From contig SEEY01000049.1 of assembly GCA_004211235.1 (NCBI GenBank), positions 1 to 12,356 of the forward strand: a stretch of DNA of 12,356 nt, written 5' to 3'. The notes under the pieces are model-generated. The model saw nothing but the letters and a program-made list of their open reading frames with translations. It was not told the origin of the DNA and made no database searches. The DNA comes from Rubrivivax sp. (lineage in GTDB: Bacteria > Pseudomonadota > Gammaproteobacteria > Burkholderiales > Burkholderiaceae). The position numbers and the translations under genes were made by a program. Of this stretch, positions 1 through 5,866 are shown in pieces; the stretch's first letter is position 1; every line of letters begins with the position of its first letter.

Positions 1-702
1 GCCGGCTGGAAGGCCGCCTGCGACACCTGCCAGGTCGCCTGGGGCGGCGGCGAGACGCCGGCGCTGGCCGGCATCGTCGAGGACGGCCGCATCGACCTGG
101 CCGCCTCCTGCACCGGCCTCATCAACCCGAAGGAACGGCTATCCGTCGGCGACAAGCTGGGCGCTGGCGACGCCATCGTGCTGCTGGCCTCCAGCGGTAT
201 CCACGCCAACGGCCTGAGCCTGGCGCGCAAGCTGGCCGAGCGGCTGCCGAACGGCTACCTGACCGAGATCGAACCGGGCCTGAGCTATGGCGAAGCGCTG
301 CTGGCGCCGACGGCGCTCTACTCGCCGGTGACGGAGGCGCTGTGGAAGGCCGGCATCGCGCCGCACTACTGCGCCAACATCACCGGCCACGGCTGGCGCA
401 AGCTGCTGCGCCACCCCAGCCAATTGACCTACCGCATCCACAGCGTGCCGCCCAAGACGGCGATCCTGGAATTCATCCAGCAGCAGGCCGGCCAGGACGA
501 CCGCGAGGCCTACTCGACGCTGAACATGGGCGCGGGCTTCGCGATCTTCGTGAAGGCGGAGGACGCCGAGCGCACCGCACAGGTGGCGCGCGACTGCGGC
601 ATCGCCGCCTGGGTGGCCGGTACGGTCGAGGCCGGCGGGAAGCAGTTGCTGATCGAGCCGCTGGGCATCCGCTTCAGCGAAGACGACCTCGCCCTGCGCT
701 AA
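1..702 (+). CDS. AIR synthase (PurM)-like protein, 5' partial
   Basis: The reading frame is open from the first base to the TAA at 700-702, giving the last 233 residues; the start lies outside the window. The protein resembles the ATP-dependent PurM/AIR synthase superfamily. The SSGIHANGLSLARK segment matches the PurM 'SSGPHSNGYSLVRK' region, ANITGHGWRKLLR matches the 'AHITGGG' region, and STLNMGAGFAIFV matches the 'RTFNMGVGM' region. PurM makes aminoimidazole ribonucleotide from formylglycinamidine ribonucleotide in purine synthesis. The metal-binding loop reads GGGETPALAG where PurM has GGETAEMPG, and TGHG replaces TGGG. This may therefore be a PurM-related paralogue rather than the housekeeping enzyme. 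The superfamily call is firm; the exact substrate is not. SirB2 follows after 47 bases on the same strand. Confidence 0.8.
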   Translation, partial: AGWKAACDTCQVAWGGGETPALAGIVEDGRIDLAASCTGLINPKERLSVGDKLGAGDAIVLLASSGIHANGLSLARKLAERLPNGYLTEIEPGLSYGEALLAPTALYSPVTEALWKAGIAPHYCANITGHGWRKLLRHPSQLTYRIHSVPPKTAILEFIQQQAGQDDREAYSTLNMGAGFAIFVKAEDAERTAQVARDCGIAAWVAGTVEAGGKQLLIEPLGIRFSEDDLALR

Positions 703-749
703 CGCCACGTGTCAGCGGCAAGCGCATCGGCAGCCGCGCGAGGCGCTGC

Positions 750-1121
750 ATGACGTGGTTCTATACGGAGATGGTGCAGTGGCATGTGCTGCTGGCCTGG
801 TGCAGCGTGGCGCTGTTCTTCACCCGCGGGCTGTTGTTCCAGTTCGGCACGCCTCGCCTGCAGGAAGTCGCCCGGGACGCGCGGCTGCTGGTGATGGTGT
901 TCGGCGTCAACGCCTGCCTGATCGTCACCGGCCTCAGCCTCTGGGGCGCCATCGGCTATCACCCGGTGCGCGACGCCTGGCTCGGCATCAAGCTGCTGGC
1001 GCTGCTCGGCTACATGGCCTGCGGCCACTGGGCGATGAGCCGGCAGCGACTGCACCTGCTGGGTTATCTCACCGCCCTCGCTTTGCTGGCGCTGGCCATG
1101 GACCAGTCCCTGAATCGCTGA
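750..1121 (+). CDS. SirB2-family integral membrane protein
   Basis: A 123-residue, strongly hydrophobic protein. Four membrane segments can be placed near residues 8-28, 44-66, 75-95 and 102-119. The N-terminal pattern (W..HVLLAW.SVALFFTRGLLF) and the central GLSLWGAIGYHP and WLGIKLLALLGYM segments fit the SirB/SirB2 family, whose usual length is about 120-130 residues. The family is named after a Salmonella invasion-gene regulator locus, but its biochemical role is not established, so no function is assigned. The ATG at 750 is preceded by GAGG at 740-743, six bases away, which decides the start over longer in-frame options that would run through the upstream gene. The -35 of the SRP RNA promoter overlaps its last codons. 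Confidence 0.8.
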   Translation: MTWFYTEMVQWHVLLAWCSVALFFTRGLLFQFGTPRLQEVARDARLLVMVFGVNACLIVTGLSLWGAIGYHPVRDAWLGIKLLALLGYMACGHWAMSRQRLHLLGYLTALALLALAMDQSLNR

Positions 1122-1138
1122 GCCGCAGCGGTTAGAAT
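1110..1138 (+). promoter_or_regulatory. Putative sigma-70 promoter of the SRP RNA gene
   Basis: The -10 box TAGAAT at 1133-1138 (five of six matches to TATAAT) sits seven bases before the predicted RNA 5' end at 1146. A weak -35 (CTGAAT, 1110-1115, three of six matches to TTGACA) lies 17 bases upstream, inside the end of the sirB2-like gene. The position relative to the RNA is the main support. Confidence 0.5.
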
Positions 1139-1145
1139 CTCGCTC

Positions 1146-1239
1146 GACGGGCCTCCCCGCATGGAAGCGCGCCCAACCGGGTCAGGTGGGGAACCAAGCA
1201 GCCCTAAGCGTTGCAACCAGTGCCGGGGTCAGGCTCGTC
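1146..1239 (+). ncRNA. ffs: 4.5S signal recognition particle RNA (small bacterial SRP RNA)
   Basis: The stretch holds the conserved SRP RNA domain IV core: GGGTCAGGTGGGGAACCAAG followed by CAGCCCTAAGCG (about 1180-1210). This matches the pattern GGTCAGG...GGAA...AGCAGCC bound by the M domain of Ffh. The ends close a hairpin: GACGGGCCT at 1146-1154 pairs with AGGCTCGTC at 1231-1239 with a single G-U pair, giving a rod of about 94 nt, the normal size for the Proteobacterial form. With Ffh and FtsY this RNA delivers nascent inner-membrane proteins to the translocon. A -10 box lies at the right distance upstream. No stem with a T-tract follows; instead there is a C/T-rich tract. Exact ends are uncertain by a few bases. 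Confidence 0.92.
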
Positions 1240-1515
1240 ACCCTCCCCTCTCCCTTCCTCCGCTCTCCTCTTCTCGCGGGTTCGCAGGTCTTCACGCTCT
1301 GCTTTCGCGCCTGGCGACCTCGCCGGACCGGCTGCCCAGGCCGATCAACGCCAAGCCCGCCGCCAACAAGGCGCGCAACGCAGCGACCACGGAAGACCGG
1401 CGTCCAGACGTCCCGGCGCCGTCAATCGGCCTGCAGGAACGCAATCGGCCTGCCACCTCGCGGAAGCAGGCCGAACGCAGCAGGCGGGGATGGGGCCCAC
1501 GCCGCACCCGCATGC
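1240..1515. other. Non-coding gap between converging transcripts
   Basis: No convincing gene is seen here. It opens with an almost pure C/T run (about 1240-1277), purine-rich on the other strand, directly after the SRP RNA. Such C-rich, G-poor RNA is the kind of sequence Rho uses, so Rho-dependent termination or 3' processing of the SRP RNA transcript is possible. A 12-base direct repeat, CAATCGGCCTGC, occurs at 1423-1434 and 1442-1453. The right part receives transcription from the minus-strand operon that ends at 1516. A 73-codon minus-strand frame (1292-1513) was considered and not accepted. Confidence 0.5.
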
Positions 1516-1938
1516 TCAGCTGCCTGGCGATTTCGGGATGTCGGTGGAGCGCACGGTGAGCGACTTCAGCTCGCCACCGCCTTCAACGCTGCCCACCACC
1601 TCACCTTCACGCACCCGCTTCTCGCACAGATCACGGTCTTGCGCGGGCTGCGCCTGGCAACGCTTGAGCGCGTTGGCAGCCCAATGATCGGACCGGTCGC
1701 CGGACGAGACCAGCTTGCCCTGGCGCGCCTGGGCGTAGGCGGCGCTGGCTTCGCGCAGGCAGACATTGCGCGGCTGGCTGCTCTTGCCGGTCAGGCAGTC
1801 CGCGCGTTCACGCTCGTACTGAAGACGCAACGGGTCGGCAGGTCCGCCCGAGGGCGCCGCCTGGGCGGCCGTGCCCAGTGCCAGCAGGGCGGCACCGAGC
1901 CAGGTGGTGAGGTGGGGACGACTTCGGGCGGCGTTCAT
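1516..1938 (-). CDS. Small secreted four-cysteine protein, function unknown
   Basis: A 140-residue protein with a clear Sec signal peptide: basic start (MNAARSRPH), hydrophobic core WLGAALLALGTAAQA, and likely cleavage after AQA near residue 27. The mature part has four cysteines, at about residues 48, 60, 94 and 105, in two similarly spaced pairs (C-x11-C and C-x10-C). They are probably disulfide-linked in the periplasm. The C-terminal part (EKRVREGEVVGSVEGGGELK) looks like a conserved tail seen in small hypothetical proteins of Burkholderiales; this is from memory. The start ATG at 1936-1938 has a strong ribosome site (AAGGAG, 1945-1950). It is the last gene of the operon, 24 bases after the OmpA-like gene, so an envelope role alongside it is inferred. 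No enzyme motif is visible. Confidence 0.75.
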   Translation of the reverse strand: MNAARSRPHLTTWLGAALLALGTAAQAAPSGGPADPLRLQYERERADCLTGKSSQPRNVCLREASAAYAQARQGKLVSSGDRSDHWAANALKRCQAQPAQDRDLCEKRVREGEVVGSVEGGGELKSLTVRSTDIPKSPGS

Positions 1939-1962
1939 GGCGATCTCCTTTGAAGGGCGCGC

Positions 1963-2877
1963 TCAGCTGCGGGCGCGCACGGGCTGGTTGTCGTTCGAGA
2001 TGTAAACCTCGACTCGACGGTTCAGCGCGCGGTCCGACGTGCTGGAGTTGCTGGCCACCGGGTACGCCTCGCCGTAGCCGCGCGTGTCGACGCGGGTCGG
2101 GTCGATGCCCTGGGCGCGCAGCGCCTCGGCCACGGCCTGGGAGCGGCGCTGCGACAGCGTCATGTTGGCCGAGTCGCTGCCGACACTGTCCGTGAAACCC
2201 TCGATGAGCACGCGGCGGTCCGGGTGCTGCTTCAGGTAGCTCGCGAGCTTGCCGATGGCCGATTGAGCGGTCGGCTTGATCTCGGCACGGCCGAACTCGA
2301 AGAGCACGTCGCCGAGCGTGACCAGCATGCCGCGATCGGTCTGCTTCGCCTGCAGTTCGGACAGCTCCTGCTGCAGCGCAGCCGCCTGCGCCTGGGCACT
2401 GGCCGCATCCGCCTGGGCAGTGGCGGCCTGCTGGCGGGCGGCGCTGGCGTCGGCGTTGGCATTGGCCGCTGCAATCTGCGCGTTGGCAGCCTGAGCCTGC
2501 GCGGTGCTGGCACGGCGCGCGTTGGCATCGGCACGGGCCCGCTCACGGTCGGCCTCGGCCATCTTGATGGCCTCTTCATCGGTGGCCGCCTTGGCCAGTG
2601 CCTGCGCCGTGCGCGCCTGGGTGGAGGCGATGTAGGCGGCGGAGTCGATGTCGGCCGGCGCCTCACGGTTGACGCTCAACTGCTCTGCGCGGCGCAGGGA
2701 GTCGGCGGCCTTCTTGACGTCCAGCGAAGCGTACTTCAGCACGGCCGGGTCAGCCTCGGCGCTACGCACGGTGGAGCGTGCCTGCTGCAGCGCGGGCGTG
2801 ACGGTGGGTGCGCTGGCACAGCCTGCGAACAGGGCGGCCGCTGCGGCCAGGGCAGTCAGGTGGGCGATCTTTTTCAT
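1963..2877 (-). CDS. DUF4398 and OmpA-like domain lipoprotein
   Basis: A 304-residue outer-membrane lipoprotein candidate. The N terminus MKKIAHLTALAAAAALFAGC ends in a lipobox, with Cys20 as the predicted lipidated residue. Residues about 25-110 form a DUF4398-type helical region (ALQQARSTVRSAEA...). Residues about 110-185 are an Ala/Gln-rich, charged helical stretch likely to form a long coiled coil. Residues about 187-298 are an OmpA-type peptidoglycan-binding domain, with VLFEFGRAEIKPTA, GFTDSVGSDSAN, LSQRRSQAV and NRRVEVYI. The Asp of GFTD and the Arg of LSQRR are the residues that in this family grip diaminopimelate of peptidoglycan. It therefore probably ties the outer membrane to the wall. 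The start at 2875-2877 follows GGAG (2887-2890). The upstream DUF4398 lipoprotein ends 16 bases away. Confidence 0.9.
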   Translation of the reverse strand: MKKIAHLTALAAAAALFAGCASAPTVTPALQQARSTVRSAEADPAVLKYASLDVKKAADSLRRAEQLSVNREAPADIDSAAYIASTQARTAQALAKAATDEEAIKMAEADRERARADANARRASTAQAQAANAQIAAANANADASAARQQAATAQADAASAQAQAAALQQELSELQAKQTDRGMLVTLGDVLFEFGRAEIKPTAQSAIGKLASYLKQHPDRRVLIEGFTDSVGSDSANMTLSQRRSQAVAEALRAQGIDPTRVDTRGYGEAYPVASNSSTSDRALNRRVEVYISNDNQPVRARS

Positions 2878-2893
2878 GGCGGTCGTCTCCGAA

Positions 2894-3262
2894 TCAGGAA
2901 CGGTTGAGCTGCGTCTGCAGCTGCTGGATGCTTTGGCGCACTTCCGAAAGAGCGCGGCTGGAACGGGCGCCGCGCGCCGTGGCCTGCGCCAGAGCCGCGT
3001 CGGCGGCAGCCTCTTCGGCCAGGCGGCGGGCCGCGTCGTAGTCCTTGCGGGCCACGGCCACGTTCGCTTGAGCCAGCTTGTCGCGTGCGGAGGCAAGTTC
3101 GGCCGGCGCTTCGGCGGCGTTGCCGGTGGCGCTGTCGACCGACGCATTCGCGACTGCGAGCTGAGCCTTGGGTTCCGGTGTCGATGCACAGGCCGCCAGT
3201 GCTGCGGCGGCACAGGCCACAAGGACGGCCCGTCCATTCCTCATCATGGGTTGAGCATTCAT
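2894..3262 (-). CDS. DUF4398 domain lipoprotein
   Basis: A 122-residue protein, first gene of the envelope operon. The N-terminal segment GRAVLVACAAAALAAC carries a lipobox (LAAC) with Cys25 as the expected lipidated residue; no Asp follows at +2, so outer-membrane sorting is expected. The mature part is a single DUF4398-like helical hairpin (residues about 30-110), rich in Ala, Glu, Arg and Lys (ELASARDKLAQANVAVARKDYDAARRLAEEA). This matches the N-terminal domain of the next gene, so the two lipoproteins may be related by duplication and may pack against each other. The function of DUF4398 is not known. The start at 3262 is chosen because AGGAG lies at 3269-3273; internal ATGs at codons 6 and 7 would still leave a signal peptide. 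Confidence 0.85.
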   Translation of the reverse strand: MNAQPMMRNGRAVLVACAAAALAACASTPEPKAQLAVANASVDSATGNAAEAPAELASARDKLAQANVAVARKDYDAARRLAEEAAADAALAQATARGARSSRALSEVRQSIQQLQTQLNRS

Positions 3263-3291
3263 CTGGGACTCCTGGTTGTGTTTTGATCGTC

Positions 3292-3306
3292 CGGCGCAAC
3301 GCGCCG
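3292..3306 (-). repeat. Perfect hairpin in the leader of the lipoprotein operon
   Basis: CGGCGC (3292-3297) and GCGCCG (3301-3306) form a six-base-pair stem with a three-base loop, 29 bases before the start codon of the DUF4398 lipoprotein. No T-tract follows on either strand, so it is not a typical intrinsic terminator. If transcribed, it would stand in the 5' leader just ahead of an unpaired A-rich stretch and the ribosome site. It could protect the mRNA or be incidental in GC-rich DNA. Confidence 0.4.
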
Positions 3307-3451
3307 ACACGACGGGGGATGCTGCGAGACGAGTATTCGCCAGCGGTACCCCAACAGCAGTCAGCGGGACAGCGTGTGCGCAGTCAGCCCGCGGCCTCAC
3401 GGCCTGTGGGACGGGCCCTACGCGCCGTCAGCGCCCGCCGGATCTGGCGGC

Positions 3452-5854
3452 TCAGCCGGCGGCCTGTCGGAAGGCCATCACGGCCTGGTTGCGCAGCGTG
3501 CGCAGCAGGGAGAGTTCCTTGTCGTCGAGCCGGATGCCGCCGGCCTGCGAGTGATCGGCGTAGATCAACCCCAGCGGCGCGCCCTTGAGCATCAGCGGCA
3601 GCAGCAGGAAGCACTGCGAGTGCATCTCGCCCTTGAACCAGGCAGGCAGGCGCGCCGCGATGTTGGCGGCGCGGGCGTCCTGGATCAGCGTGTCGGCACC
3701 CTTCAGGCAGACGGCGGCCAGCAGGTCGGGCGGCTGGCCGGTCATGTCCACGCGCAGCAGCGGCGCGAGGCGTTCCACGTCCACACCGACGCCGAGGCGG
3801 CCGGTCAGCGTCTGGCCACGGGCGTCGCGCAGGCAGAATATGACGCGGCGCACGCCGAGCGCGCGGTAGATGGTCTCCAGGATCATTCTCAGCACCGCAT
3901 TGAGCTGGAAGCTGTCGACCATCGCGTCGGTGATGTCCTGGATGCCGGCGGCCAGCAGTTCGCTGGGCGGGATGGCCTGCGGCGGCGCACCCCTTACTTC
4001 CGTGCGCTCCAGCACCTGCGTCGGCGCCAGTTCGTGCGCCGTGAGCGAATCGTCCAGCGACGGCGTCAGCGGTGCCAGCAGGCGCTGCGCTTTCGAGTTC
4101 TGCGGCAGGCGCATGTCCAGCGCCTCGGTCATCTGCGTCAGGCGCTGGCGGGCGGTGTCCGCCGCCCGCTCGAAGGCATCGGCCTGGAGGCCCAGGGCAC
4201 GCGCATGCCGCTGCGCCAGCGCCTTCACCTTGCCGTGCGCATGCTCCGGGGGCGTGTGCAGGATGAGGTCGGCCATGTCGTTGGAAACGCGCGCCAGCCA
4301 GCGCTGGCGCTCGGCGCCCTCTTCGATGAGCTTGTGCGGCGTTTCGCCGCCCGGCCGGCGCATGGCGCGCTGCAGTGTCTCGGGCAGGCCCCACTGACGC
4401 GCCACGCCCAGGCCCAGCGCCTCGTAGCTCATCCCCAGCACCTGGGTGGAGGCAGCGGCCTCGGTGATCGCAAGACCGCCGTCTTCGGCGCCGACGAGGC
4501 GGCGCACGGCCTCGGCTTCCTCGGGAAAGTAGAACTCGGTCAACGTGCGGCCGAGGTGGTGCAGCATCGCGCCGAGAAAGGCCTCCTCGGCCTCGCGCTC
4601 GGTCACGCACAGCTCGCGCGCGACGGACGCGGCCATCAGCGAGCGCAGGAAGTCCTCGCGCAGCCGCTGGGCGTGGCCCTTGTTCTCCATGCGCTCCAGC
4701 AGCACCAGGCTGAGCGCCAGGTTGCGGATGCCGGCAAAGCCGATCAGCGCGACCGCCCGCGAAATGGTGCTGATGCCGCCGCCGCCCTTGCCGCCACTGG
4801 TGTGGCGGTAGGCCGCGGTGTTGACCAGGCGCAGCAGCTTCTGCGTCAGCGCCACGTCCTTCAGGATCTCGTTGGACAGGCTGCCCAGGCTCTCGTGCTC
4901 CGACTGCGTCAGGCGCTGGATGCGCTGGACCGCGTCGGACAGCGCCGGGAAGTCGCTCTTGTGGCGCATGCGGCGCAGCAGGAAGTCCAGCACCGGCGCG
5001 TCCTGCGCGTCGGCTTCGGCGTCGGCCGCGGGGCGCAGCCAGGCGGCCAGCGCGTCGTGCATCTGCGTGGCGGTCGCCCAGCGTGCAGCGGGGTCGCGTG
5101 CCAGGCCGCGCTGCACGATGGCACGCAGCGGGTCGTCCACGTCAGGCGCGAGGCCCGAGGGCAGCACGAGGTCGGTCGTCTGCACGCGCTGCACGGCGCG
5201 CCAAGGGTCGCTGTCATGGTTCAGCCGCTGGCCGCTCAGCATCTCGGCCAGCATGACGGCGGCGGCGAACACGTCCATCTGCGGCTGCGGCGGCGCGCCC
5301 GCGGCGGCCTCGGGCGAGATGTAGCCCGGCGTGCCGACGATGCGGCTGGGCGCATGGCTTGCGGGCGAGACGCGGGCGGCGATGCCGAAGTCCATCACGC
5401 GCGCACGGCCGCGGGCGTCGATGAGGATGTTGCTGGGCTTGAGGTCCCGGTGCACCAGGCCGGCGGCATGCGCGGCGGTGAGCCCGTCCAGCACGCCGAG
5501 CATCAGCGTGACGGCCTCGGCAGCGCTCAGCTTCGGGCCGGCGCGCTGGCGCTGGCTGAGCGTGCCGCCGCTGACGTACTCGAACACCATGTAGGAGCGC
5601 CCGCCCTGGGTGTCGGCCTCGAAGACCGGCACGACGTTCGGATGGGTCAGCCGGCTGACCGCGCGCGCCTCGTGCAGCCATTCGTCCACGGTGCCGGGCT
5701 CGCCGGCGTCCACGCCCTGGGCCTTGAGCAGCTTGACGGCGACCTCGCGGTCCAGCAGCGGGTCATGCGCCAGCCAGACCGTCGCCTGCGCGCCTTCGCC
5801 GAGGCGGCTCAACAGCCGGAAGCGGCCGAGCTGGGGAGGCAGGTCGTCGGCCAT
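3452..5854 (-). CDS. Ser/Thr protein kinase with HDOD and GAF domains
   Basis: An 800-residue soluble signalling protein. Residues about 11-275 are a Hanks-type kinase with intact parts: Gly-loop GEGAQATVWLA (19-29), ATP-binding Lys41 in VAVKLL, helix-C Glu62, catalytic HRDLKPSN (135-142), DFG (155-157) and SPE (180-182). Residues about 288-500 are an HDOD domain (ILKDVALTQKLLRLVNTAAY...); its HD-like site reads HHLG near 432-435, so phosphohydrolase activity is not expected. Residues about 640-795 look like a GAF sensor domain (ILETIYRALGVRRVIFCLRD, GAPLGLIYADH). No membrane segment is seen, so it should be cytoplasmic. HDOD proteins are linked to signalling, motility and stress regulation in Proteobacteria. 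It starts 12 bases after the pseudokinase gene, with no clear ribosome site of its own, so translation is probably coupled. Ligand and substrates are unknown. Confidence 0.92.
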   Translation of the reverse strand: MADDLPPQLGRFRLLSRLGEGAQATVWLAHDPLLDREVAVKLLKAQGVDAGEPGTVDEWLHEARAVSRLTHPNVVPVFEADTQGGRSYMVFEYVSGGTLSQRQRAGPKLSAAEAVTLMLGVLDGLTAAHAAGLVHRDLKPSNILIDARGRARVMDFGIAARVSPASHAPSRIVGTPGYISPEAAAGAPPQPQMDVFAAAVMLAEMLSGQRLNHDSDPWRAVQRVQTTDLVLPSGLAPDVDDPLRAIVQRGLARDPAARWATATQMHDALAAWLRPAADAEADAQDAPVLDFLLRRMRHKSDFPALSDAVQRIQRLTQSEHESLGSLSNEILKDVALTQKLLRLVNTAAYRHTSGGKGGGGISTISRAVALIGFAGIRNLALSLVLLERMENKGHAQRLREDFLRSLMAASVARELCVTEREAEEAFLGAMLHHLGRTLTEFYFPEEAEAVRRLVGAEDGGLAITEAAASTQVLGMSYEALGLGVARQWGLPETLQRAMRRPGGETPHKLIEEGAERQRWLARVSNDMADLILHTPPEHAHGKVKALAQRHARALGLQADAFERAADTARQRLTQMTEALDMRLPQNSKAQRLLAPLTPSLDDSLTAHELAPTQVLERTEVRGAPPQAIPPSELLAAGIQDITDAMVDSFQLNAVLRMILETIYRALGVRRVIFCLRDARGQTLTGRLGVGVDVERLAPLLRVDMTGQPPDLLAAVCLKGADTLIQDARAANIAARLPAWFKGEMHSQCFLLLPLMLKGAPLGLIYADHSQAGGIRLDDKELSLLRTLRNQAVMAFRQAAG

Positions 5855-5866
5855 GGCTGCGCAGGG

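Noticed and set aside
1423..1453. Two copies of CAATCGGCCTGC as a possible repeat array
   Set aside because: There are only two copies with seven bases between them; too few and too short to call a CRISPR, iteron or binding array.
1292..1513. A 73-codon minus-strand frame with a hydrophobic stretch (VVAALRALLAAGLALIGLG)
   Set aside because: There is no good ribosome site and no family likeness, and the opposite strand is equally open there. The hydrophobic run vaguely recalls a PEP-CTERM tail but lacks the PEP motif and the terminal Arg cluster.
1186..1953. A 255-codon plus-strand frame covering the SRP RNA end and the four-cysteine gene
   Set aside because: It overlaps the SRP RNA and is antisense to a gene with a signal peptide and a strong ribosome site; the product shows no known motif.
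3310..3350. Possible promoter of the lipoprotein operon (AATACT on the minus strand near 3330)
   Set aside because: The -10 match is partial and the hexamer 17 bases upstream (CTGCTG) shares only two bases with the -35 consensus.
3435..3450. CCGCC/GGCGG stem just after the kinase gene stop as a terminator
   Set aside because: It has five base pairs and no T-tract; such stems arise by chance in DNA this rich in GC.
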